Source of the DNA: Bacillota bacterium
GTDB lineage: Bacteria; Bacillota; Clostridia; Peptostreptococcales; Anaerovoracaceae
Assembly: GCA_029266295.1 (NCBI GenBank)
Contig: JAQSXD010000030.1
Span: forward strand, 1 to 15,454
Reading direction: 5' to 3'
Length of the DNA stretch: 15,454 bases
Shown: positions 14,489-15,454 of the stretch, one piece after another
Position numbering within the stretch: position 1 is the first letter of the stretch
Layout of the letters: each line of letters opens with the position of its first letter
The notes under the pieces: generated by a model
What the model was told of the DNA's origin: nothing
What the model saw: only the letters and a program-made list of their open reading frames with translations
Database searches by the model: none
Program-made: the position numbers and the translations under genes

Positions 14489-14974
14489 ATGAAGCACACA
14501 ATATCAGTATTAGTAGAAAATAAGGCGGGAGTCCTGGCGAGAATCTCAGGTCTCTTTGCCAGAAGAGGCTTTAACATTGACAGCTTGGCGGTGGGAATCA
14601 CGGAGGATAAAAACATCTCGCGTATCACACTGCTGGTAGATGGGGACGATTATATTGCGGAACAGGTCACCAAGCAGCTGAATAAGCAGATCGACGTCAT
14701 TAAGGTCAGAAAACTGGATCAGGAAGAGATCACCAGAAGAGAGCTTGTACTCGTGAAAGTGAAAATGTCATCAGATCAGCGGGGCGAAATCATTGATATC
14801 GTGAAGATTATGCAGGGTGAAATCGTAGATATCTCTCACTCCACATTGACCGTGGAAATGAGCGATAAGCCTGAGAAGATTGACCTTCTTATCGACCTTC
14901 TGACCCCCTATAACATCGTCGAGGTTGCGAGAACCGGAACCATTGCACTGCAAAAGGGCGCAGCCATCGTTTAA
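14489..14974 (+). CDS. ilvN: Acetolactate synthase small (regulatory) subunit, second copy
   Basis: A second ACT-domain regulatory subunit of 161 residues. It is closer to the standard family sequence, reading SVLVENKAGVLARISGLFAR, RGFNIDSLAVG and SRITLLVDGD, with the effector-site equivalents Asn11, Gly14 and Asn29 present. The C-terminal half has ELVLVKVKM and VEVARTGTIALQKG. In the first 50 aligned residues, 27 are identical to the upstream copy, so they are paralogues that diverged long ago. GAGGT at the end of the previous gene serves as ribosome binding site. It is the last gene before the terminator of the ilv cluster. Confidence 0.93.
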   Translation: MKHTISVLVENKAGVLARISGLFARRGFNIDSLAVGITEDKNISRITLLVDGDDYIAEQVTKQLNKQIDVIKVRKLDQEEITRRELVLVKVKMSSDQRGEIIDIVKIMQGEIVDISHSTLTVEMSDKPEKIDLLIDLLTPYNIVEVARTGTIALQKGAAIV

Positions 14975-15035
14975 TCAAAAGAGGCCTCATGGTCAGGCAT
15001 CTGAGAATCTGTTAATTCGTAATTGAAGATTTATT

Positions 15036-15071
15036 ACTGACTCAGATTATTCTCTGGGTCAGTCTTTTTTT
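15036..15071 (+). terminator. Intrinsic terminator after the ilv cluster
   Basis: Arms ACTGACTCAGA (15036-15046) and TCTGGGTCAGT (15053-15063) give 11 pairs with one G-U around a 6-nt loop, followed by C and seven Ts (15065-15071). This is a strong rho-independent terminator. An upstream stretch GAGAATCTG (15003-15011) is partly complementary to CAGATTATTCTC in the hairpin, so an antitermination arrangement is conceivable but weakly supported. Confidence 0.88.
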
Positions 15072-15195
15072 GTTCATCCGACCAGAACTCTTGCTGTTTG
15101 GATGAAACTAAGGAAACGCTGATGAATTCCAGTCGTACACCTAAGTTTGTGTACCATCCATGAAATCAGCGCGTCCCACTGGAGGTGTACTAAAC
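15072..15195 (+). promoter_or_regulatory. Structured leader of the histidinol-phosphatase-like gene
   Basis: The 124-nt gap holds several exact pairings. TTCATCC (15073-15079) pairs with GGATGAA (15100-15106). CGCTGAT (15117-15123) pairs with ATCAGCG (15165-15171). GTACAC (15135-15140) pairs with GTGTAC (15149-15154). Alternatively, GTACACCT (15135-15142) pairs over 8 bp with AGGTGTAC (15183-15190), which contains the Shine-Dalgarno sequence, and TCCAGT (15128-15133) pairs with ACTGGA (15178-15183). These choices exclude one another, as in a translational switch. I do not recognise a known riboswitch class and see no clear promoter within the gap. Confidence 0.5.
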
Positions 15196-15454
15196 ATGTT
15201 AGAATTTCATACCCATACGTACCGATGCAAGCACGCACAGGGAGACATTCCCGATTTAGCCCGCCAAGCGGAGCAGGTTGGCTATACCGTCCTTGGCATC
15301 TCGGATCATGCCCCACTGCCAAAGGATCAGAATATTGAAATCAGAATGAGCCTCAATGAGGTGGATGATTATATACAGGCATTTCATACGGCGCAGGAAG
15401 CCCATCCCGGACTGAAGATGTTTCTTGGGATGGAAAGTGAGCACTTTAAAGACT
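15196..15454 (+). CDS. PHP-family phosphatase, probably histidinol-phosphatase (cut by window edge)
   Basis: The first 86 residues of a PHP-domain metal-dependent phosphoesterase. The N-terminal FHTHTYRCKHA supplies the HxH metal ligands and a further His of the trinuclear site, ISDHAPLP near residue 37 is the second metal motif, and GMESEHF near 80 supplies a metal-binding Glu. This arrangement is that of the HisJ/HisK histidinol-phosphatases, which make histidinol from histidinol phosphate. Other PHP phosphoesterases share the fold, and the later motifs are outside the window. ATG 15196 has GGAGGTG 8 nt upstream. The gene is set apart from the ilv cluster by a terminator and its leader can fold over the ribosome binding site. 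Confidence 0.85.
   Translation, partial: MLEFHTHTYRCKHAQGDIPDLARQAEQVGYTVLGISDHAPLPKDQNIEIRMSLNEVDDYIQAFHTAQEAHPGLKMFLGMESEHFKD

Noticed and set aside
15111..15130. GGAAAC and TGATGAAT, reminiscent of c-di-GMP-II riboswitches, and AAACGCTGATGA, reminiscent of fluoride riboswitches
   Set aside because: The rest of either class is missing: no CAACCGACC-type 3' end for c-di-GMP-II and no 5' GGNGATGG pseudoknot hairpin for the fluoride class.
15117..15168. A hammerhead-ribozyme-like core: CTGATGA followed at a distance by GAAA
   Set aside because: CGCTGAT is fully engaged in pairing with ATCAGCG, the segment after GAAA has no upstream partner ending in a cleavable NUH, and stem II does not close next to CTGATGA. 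The match is likely chance.

Overview
The window looks like chromosomal DNA from an anaerobic, low-to-mid GC Gram-positive bacterium of the class Clostridia. The UvrB, UvrA, citrate synthase and branched-chain aminotransferase sequences are Firmicutes-like. Ribosome binding sites are strong purine-rich GGAGG types, two genes appear to start with TTG, the SOS box has the Bacillus/Clostridium form GAAC-N4-GTTC, and there is a ydaO-type (cyclic di-AMP) riboswitch. The genus cannot be fixed from this sequence; I see no insertion sequence, phage gene, CRISPR array, tRNA or rRNA.

Left block (minus strand, 1-3716): the 5' end of a LysP-like amino acid permease (cut by the window edge); a seven-helix membrane protein with a C-terminal LuxR-type DNA-binding domain; then a 477-residue citrate synthase ended by a strong intrinsic terminator. 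Upstream of citrate synthase is a leader of more than 500 nt that begins with a well-conserved c-di-AMP riboswitch at about 3547-3660 behind its own promoter. No credible gene lies between aptamer and citrate synthase, so the simplest reading is that c-di-AMP controls entry of carbon into citrate.

Right block (plus strand, 3741-15071): a LexA box and promoter, then uvrB-uvrA (nucleotide excision repair). Next come an EamA-type transporter overlapping a nicotinate phosphoribosyltransferase gene by 17 bp (NAD salvage), then ilvE, ilvB and two tandem, diverged copies of ilvN (branched-chain amino acid synthesis), closed by an intrinsic terminator at 15036-15071. After a structured leader whose arms can pair with its own Shine-Dalgarno sequence, a PHP-family histidinol-phosphatase-like gene begins and runs off the right edge.

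Most worth following up: the riboswitch-citrate synthase link and its expression platform; the membrane-bound LuxR regulator beside a LysP-like permease; the tandem ilvN pair with an acetolactate synthase lacking the usual tryptophan at its substrate-selectivity position; and the Shine-Dalgarno-sequestering leader at the right end. All function statements come from reading motifs by eye; no search or folding program was run.
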